64,000 nt of DNA from Mycolicibacterium tusciae JS617 (GTDB lineage: Bacteria > Actinomycetota > Actinomycetes > Mycobacteriales > Mycobacteriaceae): contig NZ_KI912270.1 of the NCBI RefSeq assembly GCF_000243415.2, positions 2,728,001 to 2,792,000 of the forward strand. The letters run 5' to 3'. Shown here one piece after another: positions 20,278 to 30,055 of the stretch (position 1 is its first letter; the number at the start of each line of letters is the position of its first letter). The notes beneath the pieces were generated by a model. It was not told the origin of the DNA, did no database searches, and worked only from the letters and a program-made list of their open reading frames with translations. The position numbers and the translations under genes are program-made.

Positions 20278-21624
20278 ATGAGCGCGCCAGAAGACCCCAC
20301 CCAGAAGTGGGCATTCGAGACCAAGCAGGTGCACGCGGGGCAGACCCCGGACATCGCGACCAACGCACGTGCCCTGCCGATCTACCAGACCACGTCGTAC
20401 GTGTTCAACAGCACCGAGCACGCCGCTGCGCTGTTCGGCCTCGCCGAACCGGGCAACATCTACACCCGGATCATGAACCCGACGCAGGACGTCGTCGAGC
20501 AGCGCATCGCCGCGCTCGAAGGAGGCGTCGCGGCCCTGTTCCTGGCATCGGGCCAGGCCGCCGAGCACTTCGCGATCCTCAATCTGGCCAACGCGGGCGA
20601 TCACATCGTCTCCAGCGCGCGGCTCTACGGCGGCACCTACAACCTGTTCCACTACACGCTGCCCAAGATCGGCATCGAGGTCAGCTTCGTGGAGGACTCC
20701 GACGATCTGGACTCTTGGCGGGCGGCTGTGCGCCCCAACAGCAAGGCTTTCTTCGCCGAGACGATCTCCAATCCCCAAATCGACATCCTCGACATTCCCG
20801 GCGTTTCCGGCGTCGCCCACGAAGCCGGGGTGCCGTTGATCGTCGACAACACGATCGCGACGCCGTATCTGATCCAGCCTCTGGCCCACGGCGCGGACAT
20901 CGTCGTGCACTCGGCGACCAAGTACCTGGGCGGACACGGCTCGGCAATCGCCGGCGTGATCGTCGACGGTGGCACCTTCGACTGGACCAACGGCAAGTTC
21001 CCCGGTTTCACGACACCCGACCCGAGCTACCACGGCGTGGTTTTCGCCGAACTCGGGCCTCCCGCATACGCATTGAAGGCTCGCGTGCAACTGCTACGCG
21101 ACCTGGGCTCGGCGGCGTCGCCGTTCAACGCATTCCTCGTCGCCCAGGGGTTGGAGACGCTGAGCCTGCGCATCGAGCGGCATGTGGAGAACGCGCAGCG
21201 CGTCGCCGAGTACCTGGCCGCGCACGACGACGTCACCTCCGTGAACTATGCGGGGCTGCCCAGCTCACCGTGGTACGAGCTCGGAAAGAAGCTGGCCCCC
21301 AAGGGAACCGGTGCCGTGCTGGCGTTCGAGCTGGCCGGTGGGATCGAGGCGGGTAAGGCGTTTGTCAACGCGCTCTCGCTGCACAGCCATGTCGCCAACA
21401 TCGGTGATGTGCGCTCGCTGGTCATCCACCCGGCATCGACGACGCATGCGCAGTTGTCGCCGGAGGAGCAGCTGGCCACCGGTGTCACGCCGGGACTGGT
21501 GCGCCTCGCGGTCGGCATCGAAGGCATCGACGACATCCTGGCGGACCTCGAGCAGGGCTTCGCCGCGGCCAAGCAGTTCAAATCGGCAGGGTCGACGGAT
21601 CCCAAAGCCGCGGCGGCGTTCTGA
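20278..21624 (+). CDS. metY: O-acetylhomoserine sulfhydrylase
   Basis: This 448-residue PLP enzyme of the Cys/Met metabolism family makes homocysteine from O-acetylhomoserine and sulfide. The PLP lysine is Lys215 in [11 protein letters not shown]. Other landmarks are [24 protein letters not shown] and [14 protein letters not shown]. The M. tuberculosis orthologue is named metC. The ATG at 20278 lies eight bases after GGAGG; upstream in-frame starts at 20242 and 20263 sit in the leader hairpin and are rejected. The gene is preceded by a SAM-IV riboswitch and its stop overlaps the metXA start (TGATG). Confidence 0.94.
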   Translation: MSAPEDPTQKWAFETKQVHAGQTPDIATNARALPIYQTTSYVFNSTEHAAALFGLAEPGNIYTRIMNPTQDVVEQRIAALEGGVAALFLASGQAAEHFAILNLANAGDHIVSSARLYGGTYNLFHYTLPKIGIEVSFVEDSDDLDSWRAAVRPNSKAFFAETISNPQIDILDIPGVSGVAHEAGVPLIVDNTIATPYLIQPLAHGADIVVHSATKYLGGHGSAIAGVIVDGGTFDWTNGKFPGFTTPDPSYHGVVFAELGPPAYALKARVQLLRDLGSAASPFNAFLVAQGLETLSLRIERHVENAQRVAEYLAAHDDVTSVNYAGLPSSPWYELGKKLAPKGTGAVLAFELAGGIEAGKAFVNALSLHSHVANIGDVRSLVIHPASTTHAQLSPEEQLATGVTPGLVRLAVGIEGIDDILADLEQGFAAAKQFKSAGSTDPKAAAAF

Positions 21625-22763
21625 TGACGGTGCTCGAGGGGGACATCGACGTGAATAACCCTCAAACCTTGCCTGCCGAAGGCGAAGTCGGCTATATCGA
21701 CATCGGCTCACTGACACTGGAGAACGGCGCAGTCATCAACGATGTCACGATCGCCGTGCAGCGGTGGGGTGAGCTTTCGCCCAACCGCGACAACGTGGTC
21801 GTCGTGTTGCACGCACTGACCGGCGACTCACACGTGACGGGCCCGAACGGTCCGGGCGACGAGACTGAAGGTTGGTGGGAGGGCGTCGCCGGACCCGGCG
21901 CGCCGATCGACACGAACCGCTGGTGTGCGGTCGCCACCAATGTGCTCGGCGGCTTCCGTGGATCGACCGGTCCGAGCTCGCTGCACCCGGACGGGAAGGC
22001 GTGGGGCTCGCGGTTCCCGCTCGTCTCGGTGCGTGACCAAGTAGAAGCCGACATCGTCGCACTCGAGGCGCTCGGCATCACCGAAGTCGCCGCGGTGGTC
22101 GGCGGCTCGATGGGCGGTGCCCGGGCACTGGAGTGGATAGTCGGGCATCCCGACAAGGTGCGCGCCGCCCTGGTGCTGGCCGTCGGGGCCCGCGCAACCG
22201 CCGATCAGATCGGCACCCAGAGCACCCAGGTCGCGGCGATCAAGTCCGATCCGAACTGGTGCAACGGCGACTACTACGGCACCGGCCTCGCGCCGGATAT
22301 CGGGATGCAGATCGCCCGCAGGTTCGCGCATCTGACCTATCGCGGCGAGACCGAACTGGATGACCGCTTCGGCAACGACCCGCAGGGTGACGAAGACCCG
22401 GCGCGGGGCGGACGCTACGCGATCCAGAGCTACCTCGAATACCAGGGGCGCAAGCTGTCGGCGCGGTTCGACGCGGGCACCTATGTGGCCCTCACCGAAT
22501 CGCTGTCCAGCCACGACGTGGGGCGCGGCCGCGGTGGCATCGAGGCGGCGCTGCGAAGCTGCCCGGTACCCGTGGTGGTCGGCGGTATCACGTCAGACCG
22601 GCTGTATCCCCTGCGGCTGCAGGAGGAATTGGCGGCACTGTTGCCGGGTTGTACCGCATTGAACGTGGTCGACTCGATCTTCGGCCACGACGGATTCCTG
22701 GTCGAGACGGAGGCGGTGGGCGTGTTGATCCGCAAGACGTTGGAGTTGGCGTCAGGCTCATGA
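21624..22763 (+). CDS. metXA: homoserine O-acetyltransferase
   Basis: This 379-residue alpha/beta-fold enzyme acetylates L-homoserine with acetyl-CoA, the committing step of methionine synthesis. The nucleophile elbow GGSMGG places catalytic Ser162. The C-terminal His lies in [11 protein letters not shown], and [20 protein letters not shown] is a family signature. It is translationally coupled to metY upstream by a 1-nt stop/start overlap and to the methyltransferase downstream by an ATGA overlap. It should therefore be under the same SAM-IV riboswitch. Confidence 0.95.
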   Translation: MTVLEGDIDVNNPQTLPAEGEVGYIDIGSLTLENGAVINDVTIAVQRWGELSPNRDNVVVVLHALTGDSHVTGPNGPGDETEGWWEGVAGPGAPIDTNRWCAVATNVLGGFRGSTGPSSLHPDGKAWGSRFPLVSVRDQVEADIVALEALGITEVAAVVGGSMGGARALEWIVGHPDKVRAALVLAVGARATADQIGTQSTQVAAIKSDPNWCNGDYYGTGLAPDIGMQIARRFAHLTYRGETELDDRFGNDPQGDEDPARGGRYAIQSYLEYQGRKLSARFDAGTYVALTESLSSHDVGRGRGGIEAALRSCPVPVVVGGITSDRLYPLRLQEELAALLPGCTALNVVDSIFGHDGFLVETEAVGVLIRKTLELASGS

Positions 22764-23488
22764 CACGTAGCCAGCAGCGCTCTCTGTCGTTCGGTGCAGA
22801 AGCCGCGGCCTACGAGCGCGGCAGACCGTCGTATCCGCCGGAAACGATCGATTGGTTGCTCCCGGCCGGTGCCCGCGATGTCCTCGATCTCGGTGCGGGG
22901 ACAGGCAAGTTGACGACGCGGCTGGTCGAACGCGGACTGGACGTGGTGGCCGTCGACCCGATTCCGGAAATGCTCGAGCTGCTCAGCAATTCGCTGCCTG
23001 ACACGCCTGCACTTTTGGGCACGGCGGAAGAAATTCCGCTACCCGACGACAGTGTCGACGCCGTGCTCGTGGCGCAGGCCTGGCATTGGTTCGACACGGA
23101 ACGCGCCGTCAAAGAGGTGGCGCGCGTGCTGCGGCCGGGCGGCCGGCTCGGCCTGGTGTGGAACGCCCGCGACGAGCGGATGGGCTGGGTGAAGGATCTG
23201 GGTGGAATTATCGGCCATGAGGATGCCCAGTTCAACGAAAAGACCACGTTCCCGGATGTATTCACCGATGTCGAACGTCACCGTGTCGACTGGACGAGTT
23301 ACCTGACGCCGCAGGCGCTCATCGATCTGGTCGCATCTCGCAGCTACTGCATCACCTCGCCGGAGAAGGTGCGAACCCATACCCTCGACCGGGTCCGCGA
23401 GCTGCTCACCACCCATCCAGCGCTCGCCAGTTCCAACGGTCTGGCGCTGCCCTACGTCACGGTTGGCATCCGCGCGACATTGTCCTAG
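22760..23488 (+). CDS. class I SAM-dependent methyltransferase
   Basis: This 242-residue Rossmann-fold methyltransferase has motif [16 protein letters not shown], an acidic motif II ([11 protein letters not shown]) and motif III/IV ([17 protein letters not shown]). It resembles Methyltransf_11/UbiE-like enzymes. The substrate is unknown. The ATG at 22760 overlaps the metXA stop by 4 nt, so it is the third gene of the SAM-IV-controlled operon. An orthologue occupies the same position in M. tuberculosis (Rv3342). A link to SAM consumption or methyl-group balance is an inference from position only. Confidence 0.87.
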   Translation: MTRSQQRSLSFGAEAAAYERGRPSYPPETIDWLLPAGARDVLDLGAGTGKLTTRLVERGLDVVAVDPIPEMLELLSNSLPDTPALLGTAEEIPLPDDSVDAVLVAQAWHWFDTERAVKEVARVLRPGGRLGLVWNARDERMGWVKDLGGIIGHEDAQFNEKTTFPDVFTDVERHRVDWTSYLTPQALIDLVASRSYCITSPEKVRTHTLDRVRELLTTHPALASSNGLALPYVTVGIRATLS

Positions 23489-23500
23489 GCGGCTTGACCG

Positions 23501-23794
23501 TTAACTGGTGCCCAGCGGATCGATCGTCCAGGCGATGTACAAGATCGTCGCGCTGACGCTGGCGGTCGTGGCGACGTCGATGCCGCGACTGCGCACCGCA
23601 AGCAAGCCCGCCCGGTCCTCGGACAGGGTGAGCCTCAGCACCGCGGCGACAGCCACGCCGATCGCCAGTACCAATGCGCCGCGGCGCCAATAGCCGGCGA
23701 CCACAAGTCCGAACGCCACGATCAGGATCACGCCGGGCAGCAGAATCGGCCACTGCCGGCCGAACACATTGCGCGCGAACTCCCGCAGCGTCAC
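23501..23794 (-). CDS. DUF3017 membrane protein
   Basis: This 97-residue protein has three predicted membrane helices (WPILLPGVILIVAFGLVVAGY, GALVLAIGVAVAAVLRL and ATTASVSATILYIAWTI). It matches the DUF3017 family that follows folD in mycobacteria. It lies 13 bp after folD on the same strand and is probably co-transcribed. The function is unknown. Confidence 0.85.
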   Translation of the reverse strand: MTLREFARNVFGRQWPILLPGVILIVAFGLVVAGYWRRGALVLAIGVAVAAVLRLTLSEDRAGLLAVRSRGIDVATTASVSATILYIAWTIDPLGTS

Positions 23795-23807
23795 AGGGCC
23801 GCCAGTG

Positions 23808-24680
23808 CTATCGGCTCTTCGCGCGAGCGCTCATCGCTACCTCGGCTCGCTCGACCACATTGGTCAGCAGAAACGCGCGGGTGAGCGGGCCGACTCCCCC
23901 GGGGTTGGGCGACACGTGACCCGCTACCTCCCATACGTCCGGGTGCACGTCGCCGACCAGCTTGCCCGCATCGTCACGGCTCACCCCGACGTCGACCACG
24001 GCGGCGCCTTGACGGACCATCTCGGCGGTGACCATGTGCGGGACACCGGCGGCGGCGATGATGATGTCGGCATCGAGGGTGTGCTGCGGCAGGTGCCGAG
24101 TCGCGGTGTGGCACAACGTGACCGTCGCGTTCTCGGAGCGACGGGTCAGCAGCAGACCCAGCGGCCGGCCGACCGTCACTCCGCGACCGATGACCACGAC
24201 CTCGGCGCCGGCGATCTCGACCTCGTAGCGACGCAGGAGGTGCACGATGCCGCGCGGGGTGCAGGGCAGCGGAGCCGGCTCGTTGAGGACCAACCGCCCC
24301 AGGTTCGTCGGGTGCAGCCCGTCGGCATCCTTGCCGGGGTCCACCCGCTCCAGCGCGGCGTTCTCGTTGAGATGCTTGGGCAGAGGCAGCTGCACGATGT
24401 AGCCGGTGCATTCGGGGTTGGCGTTCAGCTCGTCGATGGTCTCGTCGAGCGTGGCCTGGCTGGTGTCGGCGGGCAGATCGCGGCGAATCGAGTTGATGCC
24501 CACCTTGGCGCAATCGGCGTGCTTGCCGCGGACGTACGCATGTGAGCCGGGGTCGTCCCCGACGAGCACCGTTCCCAATCCGGGAGTGTGGCCCGCCTCG
24601 GATAAGCGCGCAACGCGCTCCTTCAGGTCGACGAAGATCTCGTCGCGTGTGGCTTTACCGTCCAATGTGATCGCACCCAC
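23808..24680 (-). CDS. folD: methylenetetrahydrofolate dehydrogenase/cyclohydrolase
   Basis: This roughly 290-residue bifunctional enzyme interconverts 5,10-methylene-THF, methenyl-THF and 10-formyl-THF for one-carbon metabolism. Signatures are [14 protein letters not shown] (with the catalytic Lys), [46 protein letters not shown] and [20 protein letters not shown] 24680 gives the family N-terminus [15 protein letters not shown]. The reading frame stays open upstream to 25277 antisense to the flavin oxidoreductase, and that extension is rejected. The DUF3017 gene follows. Confidence 0.94.
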   Translation of the reverse strand: MGAITLDGKATRDEIFVDLKERVARLSEAGHTPGLGTVLVGDDPGSHAYVRGKHADCAKVGINSIRRDLPADTSQATLDETIDELNANPECTGYIVQLPLPKHLNENAALERVDPGKDADGLHPTNLGRLVLNEPAPLPCTPRGIVHLLRRYEVEIAGAEVVVIGRGVTVGRPLGLLLTRRSENATVTLCHTATRHLPQHTLDADIIIAAAGVPHMVTAEMVRQGAAVVDVGVSRDDAGKLVGDVHPDVWEVAGHVSPNPGGVGPLTRAFLLTNVVERAEVAMSARAKSR

Positions 24681-24737
24681 GCACCATTCTCCCGTCGCTT
24701 CGCTCGCCTGCGAAGCCAGTCTGGCATGCTCGGTTCC

Positions 24738-25967
24738 ATGGACACGGTGATGAGCCACTTGGGCGAAGAACAGACAGCTCAGCCCAATGTGTTCACCCCG
24801 GCCAAACTCGGCCCGGTGACGCTGCGCAACCGAGTCATCAAGGCGGCGACGTTCGAGGCTTCTTCGCCGAACGCGCTCGTCACGGACGACTTGATCACCT
24901 ACCACCGCCTGCCCGCCGCGGGCGGTGTCGGCATGACCACGGTCGCCTATCTGGCGGTGTCCAAAGGCGGGCGCACCGAGGGCAATGTGATCTGGTGGCG
25001 TCCGGAGGCCATACCCGGTCTGAAGAAGCTCACCGAGACCATCCACGCCGAAGGTGCGGCGATCAGCGCGCAGATCGGGCATGCCGGCCCGGTCGCCAAC
25101 GCCCGCTCGACGAAGGCGACGGCGTACGCGCCGGTGCGATTCTTCAATCCGCTGTCGATGCGCTTCGCGAAGAAGGCCACCCGCGACGACATCAACGACA
25201 TCACCGAAGCGCACGCCAACGCCGCCCGCCTTGCGATCGAGGCCGGGTTCGACGCGGTCGAAATCCACTTGGGGCACAACTATTTCGCGAGTTCGTTCCT
25301 CAGTCCCCTGATCAACCGGCGTACCGACGAGTTCGGCGGATCGCTCGAGAACCGCGCCAAGGTGGCGCGCGGCATGGTGATGGCGGTCCGGCGTGCGGTC
25401 GAGTCCGAAGGCAACCCGATCGCCGTCACCGCCAAGCTGACCATGGCCGATGGTGTGCGGGGCGGCATCTCCCTCGAGGAGTCGCTGCAGACCGCGAAGT
25501 GGCTGGAGGAAGACGGCGGACTCGACGCCATCGAGCTCACCGCGGGCAGCTCACTGGTCAATCCCATGTATCTGTTCCGCGGCGACGCGCCGATCAAGGA
25601 GTTCGCGGCCGCGTTCAAGCCACCGTTGCGGTGGGGTATCCGGATGACGGGCAAGAAGTTCTTGCGCGCGTATCCCTACCGCGAAGCGTTTCTGCTGCGG
25701 GACGCCAAACTGTTCCGCGCCGAGCTCAAGATGCCGTTGATCCTGTTGGGCGGCATCACAAATCGCGAAACGATGGACCTGGCGATGGCCGAGGGTTTCG
25801 ATTTCGTCGCGATGGGACGGGCACTGCTGGCCGAACCCGACCTGATCAACCGCATCCAGGAAGACGGCGACGCACACTCGATCCGGTCGCTGTGCACCCA
25901 CTGCAACAAGTGCATGGCCACCATCTACAGCCACACGCACTGCGTGGTGACAGGCTCGCCCGGTTAG
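24738..25967 (+). CDS. NADH:flavin oxidoreductase (old yellow enzyme family)
   Basis: This roughly 409-residue FMN-dependent TIM-barrel oxidoreductase resembles the N-terminal domain of 2,4-dienoyl-CoA reductase. Visible motifs are [22 protein letters not shown], the active-site region [22 protein letters not shown], and [10 protein letters not shown], a cysteine cluster near the C-terminus. It probably reduces an unsaturated carbonyl or acyl compound; the substrate is not known. Starts at 24726, 24738 and 24750 are all in frame and none has a convincing ribosome binding site. The gene ends 4 bp inside the convergent secreted-protein gene. Confidence 0.85.
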   Translation: MDTVMSHLGEEQTAQPNVFTPAKLGPVTLRNRVIKAATFEASSPNALVTDDLITYHRLPAAGGVGMTTVAYLAVSKGGRTEGNVIWWRPEAIPGLKKLTETIHAEGAAISAQIGHAGPVANARSTKATAYAPVRFFNPLSMRFAKKATRDDINDITEAHANAARLAIEAGFDAVEIHLGHNYFASSFLSPLINRRTDEFGGSLENRAKVARGMVMAVRRAVESEGNPIAVTAKLTMADGVRGGISLEESLQTAKWLEEDGGLDAIELTAGSSLVNPMYLFRGDAPIKEFAAAFKPPLRWGIRMTGKKFLRAYPYREAFLLRDAKLFRAELKMPLILLGGITNRETMDLAMAEGFDFVAMGRALLAEPDLINRIQEDGDAHSIRSLCTHCNKCMATIYSHTHCVVTGSPG

Positions 25968-26401
25968 CGAGGCGTCTCCACCGCCAGCATCGGCTGCGCC
26001 CCGAACTGCAGTACCGGCTCGGTGCGCGTCCACTCGTCGGTCCTTATGACCAGTTCCTTCGCGGTGACGGTGTAGGTGACGCCGTCCTTCTGCGCAAAGA
26101 ATTCGCCAGGCACGGTGGGCTCGGCGACGACGGTGAGCACCGCATCCGCGTCGGCCAGTCGCGCGCCGCGATACTGGTAGTGACCGGCCTGGTCCACGCA
26201 TATGGCCACGATCGACTGGTCGGTGCGGCTGAACGTGACCGCCGACTGCGGAGCATCGCAGCGAATCTGGGAGTTGATGAAGCCCCGGTCGTCGGTGGGA
26301 TACGACGGCTGCGCACCGGCGGCGGGCAACGGGATTGCCGCCGCCAGACCCACTGTCACCGCGGCGCTCACCACCAGGACTGCAGGCGCCTTGGACACCA
26401 T
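25964..26401 (-). CDS. secreted protein of unknown function
   Basis: This 145-residue protein begins with a signal peptide (AVLVVSAAVTVGLAAAIPLPAAGAQP), so it is exported. The mature part is rich in beta-type segments and contains two cysteines (IRCDAPQSA and IVAICVDQAG), possibly forming one disulfide. I do not recognise the family. The ATG at 26401 is chosen because the hydrophobic core follows directly. The frame is open further upstream to 26653 but overlaps the divergent FHA-ABC gene. Tail-to-tail overlap with the oxidoreductase is 4 bp. Confidence 0.72.
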   Translation of the reverse strand: MVSKAPAVLVVSAAVTVGLAAAIPLPAAGAQPSYPTDDRGFINSQIRCDAPQSAVTFSRTDQSIVAICVDQAGHYQYRGARLADADAVLTVVAEPTVPGEFFAQKDGVTYTVTAKELVIRTDEWTRTEPVLQFGAQPMLAVETPR

Positions 26402-26546
26402 GATCAACGACACCACGAACCCGCCCACGGCGCCTGACGACTCGCCGGGCGAACGGGCAAATATTTGATGATCAGTCGGCCAGGCACGCATGACGAGCAT
26501 CCAGACCCGCGCCGCAATCGGGTTCATACCGATAGAGTTGGTCGCG

Positions 26547-29213
26547 ATGAGCCGACCAGCCCCGCCCGCGCTGACCGTTCGATACGACGGGTCGACCCGA
26601 ACCTTCGCGCCGGGCAACGACGTAGTCGTCGGCCGCGATCTTCGCGCCGACATCCGTATCGCACATCCGTTGATCTCCCGCGCGCACCTTGTGCTGCGCT
26701 TCGATCAGGGCCGATGGGTCGCGATCGACAACGGCAGCCTCAACGGGATGTACGTCAACAACCGGCGCGTCCCCACCGTCGACCTGCAGGACGGCCAGCA
26801 CCTGAACATCGGCAACCCCGATGGGCCGCAGCTGAGTTTCGAGGTCGGGCGGCACCAGGGCGCCGTCGGTCGGACGCCGACCCAATCGGTGCCCATCGGC
26901 GCGGCGCGCCCAGCTCCCGATACCTCGTGGCCCACTCAGGGACCGCCGCATCCCCCGGCCTCCGGACCGATGCCTTCACGGCCGCTGCCGCCGCCGAGCG
27001 GTGCGCGTCCATCGGCCGCTCCGCTGGGACCACAACCGCGCTACCCCTCGGCGCCGCAGAAGCCGGCCGCCTACAGCGGTGGCCCGGCGTATCCGTCCAG
27101 CCCCGCGGCGCCGACGCGGCAACCTCCGATGTCGCAGCCGATGTCGCAACCGGCGCTCGAGTCGGTCACGGCGATGGGGCCGACGGCCGCCCCGCGCGCG
27201 GGCGAAGGCAATCTCGCGACGAGCATGCTGAAGATCCTGCGACCGGGCAGGCCCGCCCCCGCGGCGGGGACCCCGGGCGCCATCAAGATCGGGCGCGCCA
27301 CCGACAACGACATCGTCGTGCCCGACGTGCTCGCCGGACGTCATCACGCGACGCTCGTGCCCACCCCGGGTGGAACCGAGATTCGCGACAACCGCAGCAT
27401 CAACGGCACGTTCGTCAACGGCGCGCGCGTCGACTCGGCGGTGCTGCGCGAGGGTGACACCGTCACGATCGGCAACATCGACCTGGTGTTCACCGGCGGC
27501 ACGCTGGCCCGCCGCACCGAGACCGCCGCCGCCACCCAAACCGGTGGCCTGGAGGTGCATTCGATCACGTGGACGATCGAGGGCAACAAGACGCTTCTGG
27601 ACAACATCTCGATCGCCGCGCGCCCCGGCACCTTGACCGCCGTGATCGGTCCGTCGGGCGCAGGCAAGTCCACCTTTGCGAAGTTGGTGGCCGGCTACAC
27701 CCATCCGACGACCGGCACCGTGTCCTTCGAAGGCCACAACATCCACGCCGAGTACGCCTCACTGCGCTCCCGCATCGGCATGGTCCCGCAGGACGACGTG
27801 GTGCATGGTCAGCTGACCGTCCGGCAGGCGCTGATGTACGCCGCCGAGCTGCGGTTGCCGCCGGACACCACGAAGGCCGGCCGCGAGCAGGTCGTCATGC
27901 AGGTCCTCGAGGAACTCGAGATGACCAAGCACCTCGAAACCCGCGTCGACAAGCTCTCCGGCGGTCAGCGCAAGCGCGCCTCGGTCGCCCTCGAGCTGTT
28001 GACCGGACCGTCGCTGCTGATTCTCGACGAGCCCACCTCGGGTCTGGATCCGGCGCTGGACCGCCAGGTCATGACGATGCTGCGCCAGCTCGCCGACGCA
28101 GGCCGCGTTGTGCTGGTGGTGACCCACTCGCTGACCTATCTCGATGTCTGCGACCAGGTGCTGCTGCTGGCACCCGGCGGAAAGACCGCGTTTTGCGGGC
28201 CGCCCAGTGAGATCGGCACCTCGATGGGCACCACCAACTGGGCCGACATCTTCAGCTCGGTCGCCGGCGACCCGGACGCGGCCAAGGCGCGCTACCTTGC
28301 CCAACACGGGCCGCCGCCCCCGCCGCCGGCGGTAGAGAAACCCTCCGACCTCGGCGAGCCGACCAAGACGAGCCTGCGCAAGCAGTTCTCCACGATCTCC
28401 CGCCGCCAGATGCGACTGATCGTCTCGGACCGCGGCTACTTCCTGTTCCTGGCGTTTCTGCCGTTCATCATGGGCGCGTTGTCGCTGTCGGTGCCCGGAG
28501 ATGTCGGCTTCGGCGTTCCCAAGACCGCGCTAGAGGGCGGCGAAGCGCCGAACGAGCCGGGACAGATTCTGGTGCTCCTCAATGTTGGCGCCATCTTCAT
28601 GGGCACCGCATTGACGATCCGGGCGCTGATCAGCGAGCGGGCGATCTTCCTGCGCGAACAGGCGGTCGGATTGTCCACGACCGCATACATGCTCGCGAAG
28701 GTCTTCGTCTTCTCCGGCTTTGCGTTGATGCAGTCGGGAATCGTCGTCGCCATCAACATCTGGGGGAAGGGTTGGGGCCCCGGAGCCGTCGAGAGCGGCG
28801 CGGTGATACCCAACCGGTCCCTGGAGTTGTACGTCGACGTGGCGGCGTGCTGTATCGGGGCGGCAATGGTCGGCTTGGCCCTTTCGGCGATAGCCAAGTC
28901 CAACGAGCAGATCATGCCGCTGCTGGTGATCGCGATCATGTCGCAGCTGGTGTTCCAGGGGGGCATGATCCCGGTGACCGGTCGCATCGTGCTCGACCAG
29001 ATGGCGTGGGTGACTCCCGCCCGCTGGGGATTCGCCTCGACGGCATCGACGATCGATTTGCTCAGGCTCGTACCGGGCCCACTGACACCGCAAGACTCGC
29101 ATTGGAAGCACACCGCGGGCGCTTGGTGGTTCAACATGGCCATGCAAGGGCTGATCTGCGTCGGCTACCTGAGCCTGGTGCGGTGGAAGATCCGGCTCGC
29201 CGCCGCCAACTGA
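26547..29213 (+). CDS. FHA-domain ABC exporter (Rv1747-like)
   Basis: This 888-residue half-transporter has two N-terminal forkhead-associated domains: FHA1 at about residues 8-100 (VVGRD, SRAH, NGSLNGMYVNN) and FHA2 at about 245-325 (IGRATDND, GRHH, NRSINGTFVNG). A Pro-rich linker joins them. The ATPase domain has Walker A GPSGAGKST at 368, signature LSGGQRKR at 470 and Walker B ILDEPTSGLD near 493. A type-2 ABC permease domain with about six helices fills 600-888. In M. tuberculosis, Rv1747 is phosphorylated by the kinase PknF, binds through its FHA domains, and is implicated in exporting lipo-oligosaccharides. The same arrangement is visible here; no kinase gene is adjacent. Confidence 0.92.
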   Translation: MSRPAPPALTVRYDGSTRTFAPGNDVVVGRDLRADIRIAHPLISRAHLVLRFDQGRWVAIDNGSLNGMYVNNRRVPTVDLQDGQHLNIGNPDGPQLSFEVGRHQGAVGRTPTQSVPIGAARPAPDTSWPTQGPPHPPASGPMPSRPLPPPSGARPSAAPLGPQPRYPSAPQKPAAYSGGPAYPSSPAAPTRQPPMSQPMSQPALESVTAMGPTAAPRAGEGNLATSMLKILRPGRPAPAAGTPGAIKIGRATDNDIVVPDVLAGRHHATLVPTPGGTEIRDNRSINGTFVNGARVDSAVLREGDTVTIGNIDLVFTGGTLARRTETAAATQTGGLEVHSITWTIEGNKTLLDNISIAARPGTLTAVIGPSGAGKSTFAKLVAGYTHPTTGTVSFEGHNIHAEYASLRSRIGMVPQDDVVHGQLTVRQALMYAAELRLPPDTTKAGREQVVMQVLEELEMTKHLETRVDKLSGGQRKRASVALELLTGPSLLILDEPTSGLDPALDRQVMTMLRQLADAGRVVLVVTHSLTYLDVCDQVLLLAPGGKTAFCGPPSEIGTSMGTTNWADIFSSVAGDPDAAKARYLAQHGPPPPPPAVEKPSDLGEPTKTSLRKQFSTISRRQMRLIVSDRGYFLFLAFLPFIMGALSLSVPGDVGFGVPKTALEGGEAPNEPGQILVLLNVGAIFMGTALTIRALISERAIFLREQAVGLSTTAYMLAKVFVFSGFALMQSGIVVAINIWGKGWGPGAVESGAVIPNRSLELYVDVAACCIGAAMVGLALSAIAKSNEQIMPLLVIAIMSQLVFQGGMIPVTGRIVLDQMAWVTPARWGFASTASTIDLLRLVPGPLTPQDSHWKHTAGAWWFNMAMQGLICVGYLSLVRWKIRLAAAN

Positions 29214-29218
29214 TTCCG

Positions 29219-30055
29219 ATGTTCTGCAGCACGGCCGTGGCCCAGCGCATCGAGCGTGCGGAGGCAGACCTCATCGCGGCGGGCACCGAGTCGGCAAAGG
29301 GCCGCTACAACGAAGGCTTCGTCCTGCCGATCGCGGGCGGCGCGGCCTGCTTTGCCGGGCAGAATTCACCGTTCAACAAGGTCGTCGGGCTCGGGTTCGG
29401 CGGCATGCCCGATGATGCCGAATTGGACGAGATCGAAACGGCTTTCGCCGAGCGCGGCTGCGCGACCCAGGTCGGGCTGGCACACCTGACGGACCCTCAG
29501 ATCGCCGCGGCGCTGACGGGTCGCGGATATCAGCTGGTTTCCTTCGAGAACGTGCTCGGCCGTCCGCTGACCGAATCGCTGGAACGGATCACACCCCCCG
29601 GTGTCGAGATCCGAATCAGTGGTGACGACGAATTCGGGCCGTGGCTCGACACAATCGTCGAGGGCTTCGCCAACCCGGACACGCAGGGGGTGCCCTCGCA
29701 TGAGGACTTCCCACGCGACGTTCTTGCGGACGCCACCCTCGATATGGTCACCGCGGGCGCGACTCGGTACGTCGCGCTGCACGACGGAGTCGTCGCCGGC
29801 GCGGCCAGCATTCGATTGGCCGACGGCATCGCCCAGCTCACCGGTGCGGCGACCGCCCCTGCACACCGACGGCGCGGGGTACAAACGGCACTTCTCGCGG
29901 CCCGCCTCGTCGACGCCGCAGCGGCGGGTTGCGACATCGCCGTCGTCACGACGGCGCCCGGTTCGAAATCCCAGGAGAACGTGCAGCGACGCGGTTTCGA
30001 CCTGCTCTACACCCGCGCAATCCTGGTCAAGCCCGCGCCGGAGCCAACCGCTTGA
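29219..30055 (+). CDS. GNAT-family N-acetyltransferase
   Basis: This 278-residue protein has a C-terminal GNAT fold. The acetyl-CoA pyrophosphate loop is visible as APAHRRRGVQTALLAARLVDAA, and the final beta strand follows NVQRRGFDLLYTRAILV. The N-terminal half appears to be a degenerate GNAT or substrate domain (ALTGRGYQLVSFENVLGRPL). The substrate is unknown. It begins 5 nt after the FHA-ABC stop and is probably co-transcribed with it. It overlaps the convergent amidohydrolase gene by 29 bp. Confidence 0.82.
   Translation: MFCSTAVAQRIERAEADLIAAGTESAKGRYNEGFVLPIAGGAACFAGQNSPFNKVVGLGFGGMPDDAELDEIETAFAERGCATQVGLAHLTDPQIAAALTGRGYQLVSFENVLGRPLTESLERITPPGVEIRISGDDEFGPWLDTIVEGFANPDTQGVPSHEDFPRDVLADATLDMVTAGATRYVALHDGVVAGAASIRLADGIAQLTGAATAPAHRRRGVQTALLAARLVDAAAAGCDIAVVTTAPGSKSQENVQRRGFDLLYTRAILVKPAPEPTA

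Noticed and set aside
24681..25277. N-terminal extension of folD of about 199 codons
   Set aside because: It is antisense to the flavin oxidoreductase and is absent from the FolD family; the normal N-terminus starts at GTG 24680.
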